From a virus: a stretch of DNA of 64,000 nucleotides. This document shows positions 1-7,896 of this stretch, piece after piece; within the stretch, counting starts at the first letter, position 1, and each line of letters opens with the position of its first letter. A program made the position numbers and the translations under genes. Below the pieces are notes generated by a model. The model was not told the DNA's origin. It saw nothing but the letters and a program-made list of their open reading frames with translations, and ran no database searches. The stretch lies in IMG/VR virus record IMGVR_UViG_3300025930_000007, positions 186,001-250,000 of that record; one strand, written 5' to 3'.

Positions 1-28
1 TGGTAGACCGCGTTTACCTCTGGGTCAA
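1..28 (-). promoter_or_regulatory. Promoter with GGTAAAC operator (class A), cut by window edge
   Basis: Minus-strand TTGACC (23-28), a 17-nt spacer holding GGTAAAC, and the start of a -10 box (TACCA, 1-5). The layout matches five other sites in the window. It points left, out of the window. Confidence 0.55.
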
Positions 29-45
29 GATAAAAATGACGCGAG

Positions 46-432
46 CTACCAACCCATTTTCTCGCGCTGACGCTTGTTCAAGATGTCCTGCCAGGCGCTC
101 GGAGGCATCCAGAAGACGATATGTACGCCGGCGTTGATGGACTCGAAGTTCACTTGATCCCATCCGTTGTGCTTTAGGACTCTCATCACCTTTTCCCAGT
201 TCTTGTGTTCGTTTCTTACCGTGCTCCAAGGATCTTGAATCCAGCCGTATTCCGTCCCGACGATGACGACTCCAGGATCTGGATCATGCCAGCCTTGAGC
301 GACACCATCATCCGACCAGGAGGGACGGACTGACTCCAGATATTCCTTGCGAGCGGGAGGTCCATAAACTTGAACAAACGCCTCGCGGACGGCATCCGCG
401 AATTGATTGGCGATCTGGTCGATTTTGCTCAT
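46..432 (-). CDS. Hypothetical protein, 128 aa
   Basis: Not recognised. Soluble, Trp-rich protein with no signal peptide or membrane segment. It starts 8 nt after the stop of the Pro-rich protein gene and is the last gene before the promoter at the window edge, so it probably ends the operon that begins at 2164. Confidence 0.75.
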   Translation of the reverse strand: MSKIDQIANQFADAVREAFVQVYGPPARKEYLESVRPSWSDDGVAQGWHDPDPGVVIVGTEYGWIQDPWSTVRNEHKNWEKVMRVLKHNGWDQVNFESINAGVHIVFWMPPSAWQDILNKRQREKMGW

Positions 433-440
433 TGTGTCCC

Positions 441-1304
441 TCAGGGACAGCAGAAGGCCGTGTTGTCGGGGATGTTCCCGTTCGCGAAGAAGATGCTATC
501 GAAGGAGCCCTTCCCGTCGGCCTCATCGTTGTCCGTAATGATGATATCCATAACGGAAGGAGCTCCGGTGACAGGTCCAGGGACCAAAGGCGTGAGCGGG
601 ACATTCACGCCGTCCAACGTCAGAGTAAGGTTGCCCAGGCCATCACCCTTTAAGATGACCGAGTGCGTCGCCCCTTGCGCCGGAGTCCATGTGAACGTAT
701 CGAGAGTCGCCAGGTCTCCGGCAAAGCCAGTTCCATCACCCGTAAACTGGACGAGAGCCACCGCGTTACCGGCGCCGTTGAAAGCTCCGATGATATAGAC
801 CTTGTTGAAGGTCGGGGTAAAGTTGACCTCGGTGAACTCAAACCTCAACGTCCACGTCCCCGCCGGAGTCAGGACGGATTTTCTGATCTCGCCCTGAGGG
901 AGTCCGCTGAAGAGTGGACCGCTCCCGAGGTAGACCTTCTGGTCCGCGAAGACAACGGTGCCTGGTGGAGTTTCCACGCTCCAGCCGACGTTTCCCGTGG
1001 TAAAGCAATCGGCGAAGAGGTCGGCATTCACGCAGACAGGAGTAGGAGGCGGTGTCGGCGTAGGCGCAGGCGAAGGAGTAGGCGCAGGAGTCCCATTGTT
1101 TGCCCAAAGGCCAGAGGCCGGACCTCCGGTGGGCGAGAGACTCGGACGAGCCGTGGGCGTGGGTGCTGCCACGTTGAAGCAAACCATCTGAGGAGGCCGA
1201 TTAGGTTGCACGGGCGGCTTCACCGTGCATATGGCCTTCGGTGGTCGAACAACAGAGGGCGGCGCGGTCGGACGGGCAGGGCCCGGACGAGGCTTCCCCA
1301 TCAT
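441..1304 (-). CDS. Putative virion surface protein with Pro/Thr linker and lectin-like beta-sandwich
   Basis: 287 aa. Residues 1-90 are very rich in Pro, Thr and Ala (PTPTP-type linker). Residues about 100-287 have alternating hydrophobic/Gly/Thr strands with a WTLRFEFTEVNF stretch and a VILKGDGLGNLTLTLDGV stretch, as in concanavalin-like (LamG-type) jelly rolls. The protein ends in CC-Pro. An adhesin, decoration or fibre role is inferred only from architecture. Its ATG overlaps the stop of the 1304-1606 gene by 1 nt, so it is co-transcribed from the promoter near 2250. Confidence 0.7.
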   Translation of the reverse strand: MMGKPRPGPARPTAPPSVVRPPKAICTVKPPVQPNRPPQMVCFNVAAPTPTARPSLSPTGGPASGLWANNGTPAPTPSPAPTPTPPPTPVCVNADLFADCFTTGNVGWSVETPPGTVVFADQKVYLGSGPLFSGLPQGEIRKSVLTPAGTWTLRFEFTEVNFTPTFNKVYIIGAFNGAGNAVALVQFTGDGTGFAGDLATLDTFTWTPAQGATHSVILKGDGLGNLTLTLDGVNVPLTPLVPGPVTGAPSVMDIIITDNDEADGKGSFDSIFFANGNIPDNTAFCCP

Positions 1305-1606
1305 CAGGTCACCAGATCGATCATAACAACTTCGATATCGTCATCCAGCGGTCCCATGTCCGAACGCCAATCATCCCACTCGGAGATCGCATCCGTCCAC
1401 CGCTCTTCCTTGACTGCCTTGATGATGGAGCGAAGCTTGTCCGCATCATCCTCATCGAATCCGATCGAATCAAGGTCGGTTTGAGCCAGATATTCGATGC
1501 TCTTGGCCGCGGCTTGGTTCGCGACATGCTCGTTCAGGAACACGGTATAGTCCGTTTCCCTCGAGATGTCCTTGGAGATCAACAGCCATGCCTTATCAGC
1601 AGCCAT
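1304..1606 (-). CDS. Hypothetical acidic protein, 100 aa
   Basis: Not recognised. Acidic, helical, with a Trp-Asp-Asp-Trp patch near the C-terminus. It lies 3 nt downstream of the DUF7007-like gene and overlaps the next gene by 1 nt, so it is translationally coupled within the 1610-2164 operon. Confidence 0.75.
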   Translation of the reverse strand: MAADKAWLLISKDISRETDYTVFLNEHVANQAAAKSIEYLAQTDLDSIGFDEDDADKLRSIIKAVKEERWTDAISEWDDWRSDMGPLDDDIEVVMIDLVT

Positions 1607-1609
1607 TTT

Positions 1610-2164
1610 TTATCCCTTGAAGTCGATCCGTGGATGTCTCTGCTCATCGATGACGAATCCAAAAGGACTACGTTCATCGTACTCGTCTGCCGGTACGACG
1701 AAATAAGCCGTGTCCTTGGGAAGCTTGTAGTCGGCCGTGCGGCCGCCGCGGCCAGCGAAGACCACGACTTGACCCGGAGGGACCTGGCTGTGCCAGTCGC
1801 CCCAAGCCGCCAAGCCGAGATAATCGTTCTTATGTAGAATCTTGAATGCGGTCTCGTCTTTAGCGCGAGATTCTCCCGGAGGAATAACTTCCTTGTAGTA
1901 AAGCTCGTATGCCATCGGAACGTAATTCTTCAGGATTTCCTTGGCCCGGGCTCTCTCTTCCTTGGTGAAGGCATTAGGGAAGACGGTCGCTACGATCGAC
2001 CAGTCGACATCCTCTTCATAAGCCCCATCCGGACTCCGCATGTATTCGGGAATGAGGAGGTTGAGTTGCTTTTCAACCAGGATGCCGCCATGACTGGCTG
2101 TCGAAATGCTCACGATTCCTGGAGAGAGAACCTTTCGCGACTGGACGGGGCCCCACTCGTGCAT
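1610..2164 (-). CDS. DUF7007-like protein
   Basis: 184 aa. The N-terminus HEWGPV...ISTASHGGI resembles the DUF7007 family found on plasmids and phages, whose function is unknown. The start is supported by AGGAG 7 nt upstream of ATG. It is the first gene after a class B promoter and C-loop hairpin. The family match is from memory of the motif and no search was run. Confidence 0.7.
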   Translation of the reverse strand: MHEWGPVQSRKVLSPGIVSISTASHGGILVEKQLNLLIPEYMRSPDGAYEEDVDWSIVATVFPNAFTKEERARAKEILKNYVPMAYELYYKEVIPPGESRAKDETAFKILHKNDYLGLAAWGDWHSQVPPGQVVVFAGRGGRTADYKLPKDTAYFVVPADEYDERSPFGFVIDEQRHPRIDFKG

Positions 2165-2204
2165 GAGGATCTCCTAGGGGCGGAACAGTCGCTGAGTTTC
2201 TGGA

Positions 2205-2262
2205 CCCTCCAGGGGGACTGGAAGGCCATCCCAAGGATACCTTCGGTAGGCCGCTCTTTCAA
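2205..2262 (-). promoter_or_regulatory. Promoter plus 5'-terminal C-loop hairpin (class B)
   Basis: Minus strand: TTGAAA (2257-2262), 17-nt spacer, TATCCT (2234-2239). The hairpin (2225 down to 2205) has stem CCTTCCAG/CTGGAGGG with one wobble and loop TCCCC, starting about +2. Stem length and loop are the same as in the hairpin at 45290-45310. Confidence 0.75.
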
Positions 2263-2264
2263 GA

Positions 2265-2771
2265 CTAGCGTGCAAGCCTCTCCAGAACCAGCTTGAGAGC
2301 CTCATCCGGTTCAAGGCGTTCAGTGTCGATCACGATCTCAGGATTTATCGGTGCCTCGTAGGGAGCTCCAAGGCCGGTGACATTCTTCTGCTCGTAGATT
2401 CCTCTCGTATCCCGGCTCTGGGCGACCGATTGGCTGCAGCGAGTGTAGATCTCGACGAACTGGATGCCGTCGCCGCCGGCTTCCGTCCTGGCCTCTTTCC
2501 TGCCCGCGAGATATGGCGAGACGCTCGCCACGACCGCGACCACCCCGTTACGAGCTAGGAGCCGCGCAATCCAGGCAATCCGCCTATTGTTTTCCAGCCG
2601 GTCTTCTTTGGAGAATCCCAGGGATGCTGAGATGACCTTCCGGATATCGTCGCCATCGATGATGTCGGCCGGCGTTCCCAGGTTTCGGTAATGACGGACG
2701 ATCCGGCGCGCGAGAGTTGTTTTTCCCGAAGCTGGAATGCCGGTGATCCAGAGGATGGGAGCCTTGCTCAC
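2265..2771 (-). CDS. cysC: Adenylylsulfate (APS) kinase-like protein
   Basis: 168 aa from a GTG start that overlaps the upstream stop (GTGA); a longer ATG reading would run into the upstream gene. P-loop GIPASGKTT at residues 11-19, then IIDGDDIR, LGFSKEDRLENN and DTRGIYEQ, the ordered motifs of CysC (APS + ATP to PAPS + ADP). The length is close to single-domain CysC. No sulfurylase or sulfotransferase is seen nearby, so the acceptor may be something other than APS. It ends just upstream of the 2205-2262 promoter. Confidence 0.85.
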   Translation of the reverse strand: MSKAPILWITGIPASGKTTLARRIVRHYRNLGTPADIIDGDDIRKVISASLGFSKEDRLENNRRIAWIARLLARNGVVAVVASVSPYLAGRKEARTEAGGDGIQFVEIYTRCSQSVAQSRDTRGIYEQKNVTGLGAPYEAPINPEIVIDTERLEPDEALKLVLERLAR

Positions 2772-3007
2772 GCTTCGAGTTCCTGCGCTCCTACCCACAG
2801 TCGGAGGATCAGGTTCGCCAGTTCCTCTTGATGCTCATCGTTTGCCATATCAGCGATCGCCTGAAGATAGCCGGAATGATACGCACGCATCACGGACCCG
2901 ACAGGCGTCCTTAGCGCGGCTTCATAAGCTTCCTTGGCGCGCTCATACGCAAGATTCCGCTCTTCGACGGTGTGAAGTCCCATCAGCGGCTTTCTACGTG
3001 TCGTCAT
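2768..3007 (-). CDS. Hypothetical helical protein, 79 aa
   Basis: Not recognised. Ala/Glu/Leu-rich helical protein of 79 aa. It lies 9 nt downstream of the 3017-4237 gene and shares a GTGA overlap with cysC. Confidence 0.7.
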   Translation of the reverse strand: MTTRRKPLMGLHTVEERNLAYERAKEAYEAALRTPVGSVMRAYHSGYLQAIADMANDEHQEELANLILRLWVGAQELEA

Positions 3008-3016
3008 AAGCGCTCC

Positions 3017-4237
3017 CTAATATTCGTGCGGCAGCAGAAGGGTCGTCATCAGATGGCCGTCGTCCGTGATGATATAGAAACGGACACCGGTAGACAACGT
3101 GTAGATACTCATCACCATGCCTTCCGTGGCCATATTCTGCCGGTTCAGATCGACATCAGGAGATTCCCCGAAGTCACCGCTGAAATGACGGTCGAGATAC
3201 TTGGCCGGCTGCTCTCCCGATTCTTCGAACGCGGCTTTCGCACCTGAAGTAATGCTCACCTGTGGTGAGGCAAATTGTGCCGGATTTGAAATGCCCATGG
3301 TCGGCGCCGGCGCCTTCGGTTGATGCCGTGCTTCGTAGCGCTTCCGTTCCTCATCGCGGCGAAGCTCAGAGATATAGAGATCATGTTCCCGCTGGCTGCG
3401 GATGTAGTTCCAGCCACCGCGAGTATCATGCTTCCTGACGTTCTTCTGCGCTTCCATCTCGTCGAATAGGGAACAGATCAGGTAAGCGTTCTTCCATGCC
3501 TTCTTAGGGACCAATTTGTCGATATTCTTCCGGATCAACGAGAAATAGGCATCCGAATATGCCTTTTCGTAAAGTTCTGCCTCGCCAGCATTCATGATCC
3601 ACTCGGATGGTGGGTGAATGAACCCAAACCAACGGATCATGGTCGGGTCAGGACTGGTTTGCCAGGTCCAGTTCCGACGTGCTTCTTCCGTGCCTTCGCG
3701 TTTGCCCTCGGAAATGATCATGGCCTTTCGAGGGTGATATTTTACGATCTCCGGCATCTTGCGTCCCAGAGTGATACCGAAATCATCTGGATCGTGACCG
3801 GCTTCTACATGAGTGGCAACTGCAGAGACCAGGCTGCAGAAGATCGGAAGTTTTCCCTCAAGCTCGCGTGGAATTAAGTCGGAAATGGATTCCTCTAATT
3901 GCTTTGTATAAGCTTCTGTGAAGGCTTCAGTCCAAATATTCCTCTCTCTGGCGCTGATGGATCTGGACTCACGGTATTGGTCCCACATCTCGCGACCGGA
4001 AATCGGGAGACCTTCTCTCAGTTCATGATCAAAGGTCTTATCCGCAAGTTCAGCGATTCTCTTGGGTGTGAGCGCCAACTCTCGTGCATCCCGCCGGAAA
4101 GCGAACCGGCTCCACGCTCTTTGGATTTCGAATAGCCCGGCTTCAGTACCGTACTCGCGCCACAGATCCAAACTACGATTTACGACCAGACGATTACCCC
4201 AGGCATTATGGTCGAAGCCGTAGGATGATCTTTTCAT
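3017..4237 (-). CDS. Hypothetical protein, 406 aa
   Basis: Not recognised. Residues 1-270 are helical with two similar-looking stretches: RNIWTEAFTEAYTKQL near 117 and AELYEKAYSDAYFSLI near 225. Each is followed by a (P/V)K..W/L-rich segment, suggesting a duplicated helical domain. Residues about 310-340 are low-complexity, and the C-terminus is a beta-rich segment. It overlaps the upstream gene stop by 4 nt. Confidence 0.75.
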   Translation of the reverse strand: MKRSSYGFDHNAWGNRLVVNRSLDLWREYGTEAGLFEIQRAWSRFAFRRDARELALTPKRIAELADKTFDHELREGLPISGREMWDQYRESRSISARERNIWTEAFTEAYTKQLEESISDLIPRELEGKLPIFCSLVSAVATHVEAGHDPDDFGITLGRKMPEIVKYHPRKAMIISEGKREGTEEARRNWTWQTSPDPTMIRWFGFIHPPSEWIMNAGEAELYEKAYSDAYFSLIRKNIDKLVPKKAWKNAYLICSLFDEMEAQKNVRKHDTRGGWNYIRSQREHDLYISELRRDEERKRYEARHQPKAPAPTMGISNPAQFASPQVSITSGAKAAFEESGEQPAKYLDRHFSGDFGESPDVDLNRQNMATEGMVMSIYTLSTGVRFYIITDDGHLMTTLLLPHEY

Positions 4238-4788
4238 CCCTTGCCTTTGCCTTTTCGCTTTTCCCTGTCGATAAACTGCCAGGTCCAGCCGCCGCCAAGC
4301 GGATAAAGCTTCATGGGTCCGCGGCCGCGGATATAGACCTCGACCGCCGGCTCTACCTGAGTCTCATTTTCCTGATCTTCAAAGGTGGTGATGAAGGCAT
4401 CCTGTTTGGGATCGTATACCGTAGGAGCGACGTGCTTCGTTTTCAGGGTGGTCTTTGAATACTTCATCGCCTCGTCGAATTCGAAGTATGGGACCGCCCA
4501 ACCATTCCAGTTCTCTCCGGTTGACCACACGCGATAGGTCTTCTCGACCCAATCGGCATAGACATCGACCGCTTTCCAGGCCGGGTTCTCGAGCTTCTCT
4601 TGAGGAACCTTGATGAAATCGTATTCCTCGACTTTGATCGGGTTGATGACCAGACCGAAGCCTCCACCGCGCGGGAAGGCATGAATCGTCCCGTCACCGT
4701 CCACGGAGTCGACCACGATGGCCCATTTGGTCCATTCATCGAGGTGCTTCCGCGGCACGATGATATCGTTGTGCTCAAAATAACGCAT
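4234..4788 (-). CDS. Hypothetical protein, 184 aa
   Basis: The start was set at the ATG at 4788, because a longer reading would run through the promoter and hairpin at 4817-4887. The protein begins MRYFEHNDIIV, has Trp/Tyr-rich beta-like stretches (EKTYRVWSTGENWNGW) and ends in a basic RKGKGKG tail. Function unknown. First gene of the operon running to about 2265. Confidence 0.75.
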   Translation of the reverse strand: MRYFEHNDIIVPRKHLDEWTKWAIVVDSVDGDGTIHAFPRGGGFGLVINPIKVEEYDFIKVPQEKLENPAWKAVDVYADWVEKTYRVWSTGENWNGWAVPYFEFDEAMKYSKTTLKTKHVAPTVYDPKQDAFITTFEDQENETQVEPAVEVYIRGRGPMKLYPLGGGWTWQFIDREKRKGKGKG

Positions 4789-4816
4789 CGTGGCTCGCGG
4801 GCGGAATGCCTCTAGG

Positions 4817-4887
4817 GAAGGCCTAATGGGGGAGGGAAGGCCTTCTACGACACTGGTAACTATACCCTTGGCTCTAAAGGCCTTCAA
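4817..4887 (-). promoter_or_regulatory. Promoter plus 5'-terminal C-loop hairpin (class B)
   Basis: TTGAAG (4882-4887), 17 nt, TATAGT (4859-4864). The hairpin (4845 to 4817) has a perfect 8-bp stem GAAGGCCT/AGGCCTTC and a loop containing TCCCTCCCCC, starting about +7. GGTATAG followed by TTACC around the -10 also resembles the class A operator. Confidence 0.75.
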
Positions 4888-4903
4888 GTTATAATCCTGC
4901 TGA

Positions 4904-5362
4904 ATGATCTCGATCGACGTCGGAGGAGGGCTCCTGGCCCTCATCGATGACGAAGATCTCCCCCGGGTGGCCCCCTTCACCTGGAGGATCCGCGAAGACG
5001 GCTATGTCCAGCGGACCTGGATCGAAGACGGCAAGACCTGCCATGAGCTCCTTCACCGCTTCATCATGAATGCCCGGGAAGAGGAGGTGGTGGATCACGA
5101 GAACGGTGACCGCTGGGACTGCCAGAAGGGGAACCTCAGGGTCGCAACCTTGAGCCAGAATGCCGCCAACCGCCCTACGACCTCCCTGGAAAGGGACTGG
5201 AAGGGCATTTACCCGCACGGAAACCGCTGGAAGGCCCGGATCAAGCTGGAAGGCCAGAACGTCTATCTGGGGAGCTTCCAGACGCCTCAGGAGGCCGCTT
5301 ACGCCTACGACGTGGCCGCGAAGCGCCTTTTCGGGGACTTTGCCCGCCTGAACTTCCCCTAA
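4904..5362 (+). CDS. HNH homing endonuclease with AP2 DNA-binding domain
   Basis: 152 aa. HNH core at residues about 48-90: LLHRFIM, then VVDHENGDRWDC and NLRVATLSQNAANR, with H51, H65 and N77 as likely metal/catalytic residues. Residues 99-152 form an AP2 domain (KGIYPHGNRWKARI, YLGSFQTPQEAAYAYD). These are stand-alone selfish nucleases common in phages. It sits alone on the plus strand between minus-strand operons and ends overlapping the 3' end of the next gene by 4 nt, consistent with insertion. Confidence 0.9.
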   Translation: MISIDVGGGLLALIDDEDLPRVAPFTWRIREDGYVQRTWIEDGKTCHELLHRFIMNAREEEVVDHENGDRWDCQKGNLRVATLSQNAANRPTTSLERDWKGIYPHGNRWKARIKLEGQNVYLGSFQTPQEAAYAYDVAAKRLFGDFARLNFP

Positions 5363-5661
5363 CGGCTTCGCAACGACCAGAGGGACTTCCCCTCGTTCTT
5401 CTTCACCCAGGCCTCGATCGCCGGCTTGAGATCTTCAATTGAAAGTGCCTGGGCAATCGCTGGGCTGTATTTGTTGATCGAAGGTTGTTCATCCGGGGAA
5501 TGTTTCGGAACGGCAAGCAAGGCGCCGGCGGGAAGGTGGATTGGAAGGGATCCGTCTCGAGGTGTCAAGGTGACCGGAGGAATCAGATATCCGGCGAATT
5601 TCCCATCCGAGGTCTTCCAAGGGTAGATGTCGTTCTGCGGGTCCCCGACCAGGATGGTCAT
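5359..5661 (-). CDS. Hypothetical protein, 100 aa
   Basis: Not recognised. Pro-rich first half, helical C-terminus (EDLKPAIEAWVKKNEGK). Its 3' end overlaps the plus-strand HNH gene by 4 nt. Confidence 0.7.
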   Translation of the reverse strand: MTILVGDPQNDIYPWKTSDGKFAGYLIPPVTLTPRDGSLPIHLPAGALLAVPKHSPDEQPSINKYSPAIAQALSIEDLKPAIEAWVKKNEGKSLWSLRSR

Positions 5662-5676
5662 GGGCTGAAGTATAGC

Positions 5677-5889
5677 CTAGACCTTCATCTCTTTCCAACT
5701 GATCCGTTCGGACTTCTTGTGCGTGAATCTCGTCAAGGTAACCTCAAAGCCATTCTCCTTGAGGGCCTTCACGAGGATCCGGGAGAGGTCCTCCCGCGCG
5801 ATCGAGATCGCATCGTAGCACTCCTTCCCACCCGGCTCCTTCTGGATCCGGATGTTGAAGTAGACATCGGTGCTCTTTTCGACGTTCAT
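5677..5889 (-). CDS. Hypothetical protein, 70 aa
   Basis: Not recognised. Mixed alpha/beta, basic, no Cys pairs (a single Cys). It starts immediately after the preceding stop with no gap. Confidence 0.7.
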   Translation of the reverse strand: MNVEKSTDVYFNIRIQKEPGGKECYDAISIAREDLSRILVKALKENGFEVTLTRFTHKKSERISWKEMKV

Positions 5890-6261
5890 CTATTCAAGGG
5901 CTTTCTCACATTCCACCGAGCAGCAGCAAGTCGCCGGCGCTCCGGCATACACCAAGTCGCCGCAGTTCATGCACTTCCCGATCGGGAGCGGGCCATGATC
6001 TCGCTCGTTGTATTCCTCGTAGCAGCCCTGCTTACCCATCTTGAACTGTCCGACGGTGGGATCGACAACCGTTCCATCGGGAGTCTTGAGCCACCAGTGC
6101 GCCGGCATCCCGTCGATAGGCGACGTGTAATAGCCGCGGCAGAGGATGAGCTCAGGAAACGCTCTCTGCATTTCCTTCGATCTGGCCTGGCACATCCCGG
6201 CACCCAGATTCCCTTTGTAATTGGCGATCCAGGCATCGTACTCATCCGTCTTCGCAGTCAT
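5890..6261 (-). CDS. Phage protein with C-terminal Cys-rich zinc motif, 123 aa
   Basis: Start ATG at 6261 overlaps the upstream stop (ATGA). The N-terminal part has AHWWLKTPDGTVVDPT, seen in phage proteins of unknown function. The C-terminus has CMNCG and CCCSVEC, likely a zinc site. Confidence 0.75.
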   Translation of the reverse strand: MTAKTDEYDAWIANYKGNLGAGMCQARSKEMQRAFPELILCRGYYTSPIDGMPAHWWLKTPDGTVVDPTVGQFKMGKQGCYEEYNERDHGPLPIGKCMNCGDLVYAGAPATCCCSVECEKALE

Positions 6262-6497
6262 TTCTTGTCCTTCTCGCAGATGCAGGTCCCCATTCCATTC
6301 ATGAGGGATCCGCACATCCGGTTTTCATGACGAAAGTGATTGCAAGCCCAGCAGCGCGGATGCGTCCCCAGCTTCCACGCGCCAAACACTGCTGCGATAC
6401 AGACGATCAGGACGACCATGATGACGAGCAGCCGGCCACAGCCATCCGACTGTTCCTGTTTCTTGATCGATTCACTTACCGGCTGCCAGCGACTCAT
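6258..6497 (-). CDS. Small membrane protein with Cys-rich tail, 79 aa
   Basis: One hydrophobic segment at about residues 22-42 (RLLVIMVVLIVCIAAVFGAW) follows a short polar N-terminus. The C-terminal part carries CWAC and two more Cys. Likely a single-pass inner-membrane protein. ATGA coupling to the next gene. Confidence 0.75.
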   Translation of the reverse strand: MSRWQPVSESIKKQEQSDGCGRLLVIMVVLIVCIAAVFGAWKLGTHPRCWACNHFRHENRMCGSLMNGMGTCICEKDKK

Positions 6498-6733
6498 CGG
6501 TTAACTCTCTGATCATTCTTCGAAGTTGCCATGATCTGGATGCGGATCTCCTCCCATCCCTTGCGGGCGGCTTTTCCGGTGATCTCATAGTACTCACCGC
6601 CTTTCACCTCGATCCGGAGTTCATCGCACTCCGGATCATTGTCGGGATCCTTGTCGAACCTGATCTCCGTGATGCTCTTGAGTGGGACTCCGATCTGGCT
6701 CTCTTCGTCATCCGTGAAGTAGATAAAAGTCAT
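6494..6733 (-). CDS. Hypothetical protein, 79 aa
   Basis: Not recognised. Acidic beta-rich N-terminal half (residues 1-55) and a helical C-terminus. Overlaps the next start by 4 nt. Confidence 0.7.
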   Translation of the reverse strand: MTFIYFTDDEESQIGVPLKSITEIRFDKDPDNDPECDELRIEVKGGEYYEITGKAARKGWEEIRIQIMATSKNDQRVNR

Positions 6734-6745
6734 CGGCTCTCCTTC

Positions 6746-6997
6746 CTATTCCTTGATTGACAGATTGATCGCATTGGTCGCCAGTTCGATCAGGTCGACG
6801 GGCGAGCAGGTCGAACAGTGGTAGCCCATACATTGGTGCTGCCGGGCCCGGTTGCCCAAACTGTCCCGGATCTCGACCAAGGCATCTCTCGTGGCCTGAG
6901 CATGCTGATGGAGCAGGCAGAAAGCTACTTCAGGAGCAGCCGAGCCGTCCTCATAAATCAGCATCTCGCAGCCGCACTCCAGTTCCTGCTTGATCAA
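6746..6997 (-). CDS. Cys-rich hypothetical protein, 83 aa
   Basis: CGC near the N-terminus, then CLLHQH and a C-x4-C-x2-C cluster (QCMGYHCSTC). Probably zinc-binding. Starts directly after the preceding stop. Confidence 0.7.
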   Translation of the reverse strand: MIKQELECGCEMLIYEDGSAAPEVAFCLLHQHAQATRDALVEIRDSLGNRARQHQCMGYHCSTCSPVDLIELATNAINLSIKE

Positions 6998-7429
6998 TCA
7001 GTCCCCCACCTTCGTCATCCACCTGTCGAACTTCCGTTGAAGGGCGGTCTTCGTCTCCGTGAAGGCCGAAGACGCGCAGACCAGGACGTGCGTCTCGGGC
7101 TTGAACCAGTCCTTCCAGATCAATTTGATGAACGCATCTGCATTCCGCGAGCTGAAGAACTTGCATGAGAATTCGGCGCCGCGACCGTTGCTGTCGTAGA
7201 AAGTCTCGTACCAGTCACCCCGTTCGTCGTCCCAAACGGGATTCGGCTCTTCTTTGATGGAAACGTGATAGTGAGGATTCCCAGGCCATCGATCGACTCT
7301 GACGATGACCTGGCGCCGTTTGTCACAAGGAAACTTGCGCTTCAGAGGGAAATGGTGGTCCTCAAGATACTTCTCCCAGCGACGTTTGTCGTGGTCGATC
7401 CGCTCGTCAAGACTGGTCTTCTTTGCCAT
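6998..7429 (-). CDS. Hypothetical protein, 143 aa
   Basis: Start placed at the ATG at 7429 (TAATG overlap with the upstream stop); a longer frame would be antisense to nothing but overlaps the previous gene entirely. Basic, Trp-rich protein with a GNPHYHVSIKEE stretch. Function unknown. Confidence 0.75.
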   Translation of the reverse strand: MAKKTSLDERIDHDKRRWEKYLEDHHFPLKRKFPCDKRRQVIVRVDRWPGNPHYHVSIKEEPNPVWDDERGDWYETFYDSNGRGAEFSCKFFSSRNADAFIKLIWKDWFKPETHVLVCASSAFTETKTALQRKFDRWMTKVGD

Positions 7430-7695
7430 TACCGGGACACGTCCATGATGTCGTAGGCAATCTGCCTCGCGCAGTTGCAGTTCTTGCCCTGGCACTTCCA
7501 GACGTGATCCGCCGCGATCTGCCGGCAGCGATCGCGTTCCGCCAGGATAGCCGCCTGCGTCTCCATGAAGTGAGGAGGCAATCCAGGAGGCGACTCTGGA
7601 ATGATGATGACGCGATTCGGCCCGTGCGTCGCGCAACTCATCCGGCCGCCGGTGGAATCGCAGCCCGGACAGCCTTGGATCGGTATGTTGTCCAT
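7429..7695 (-). CDS. Cys-rich zinc-binding mini-protein, 88 aa
   Basis: Start at MDNIPIQGCPGC. CPGC and CATHG near the N-terminus and CQGKNCNC near the C-terminus suggest one or two zinc sites. 1-nt overlap with the next gene. Confidence 0.7.
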   Translation of the reverse strand: MDNIPIQGCPGCDSTGGRMSCATHGPNRVIIIPESPPGLPPHFMETQAAILAERDRCRQIAADHVWKCQGKNCNCARQIAYDIMDVSR

Positions 7696-7705
7696 TGCTG
7701 GCTCC

Positions 7706-7894
7706 TCAGGTCTTCTGAACCACTTCCACCCAGGCCGGCTCAACGAACCGTCCGGTCTTATTCTCTTCGCAGTCTTTGTTCGCGCAGATCCAGGCGACTT
7801 CTTCGCGACGGTAGGCTTGTCCTTCGTCAACGCCCAAGACGCTGATTGTCTTGGAGGCAAGCATCCACCCACACTTGCAGCTTGGAATCTTCAT
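7706..7894 (-). CDS. Zinc-ribbon mini-protein, 62 aa
   Basis: Two Cys pairs, CKC at residues 6-8 and CANKDC near 37-42, spaced as in a zinc ribbon. No other domain. Confidence 0.7.
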   Translation of the reverse strand: MKIPSCKCGWMLASKTISVLGVDEGQAYRREEVAWICANKDCEENKTGRFVEPAWVEVVQKT

Positions 7895-7896
7895 GG

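Noticed and set aside
663-1484. Plus-strand 273-aa Arg-rich frame
   Set aside because: Shadow of the Pro/Thr-rich protein 441-1304 and its neighbour; crosses two real genes.
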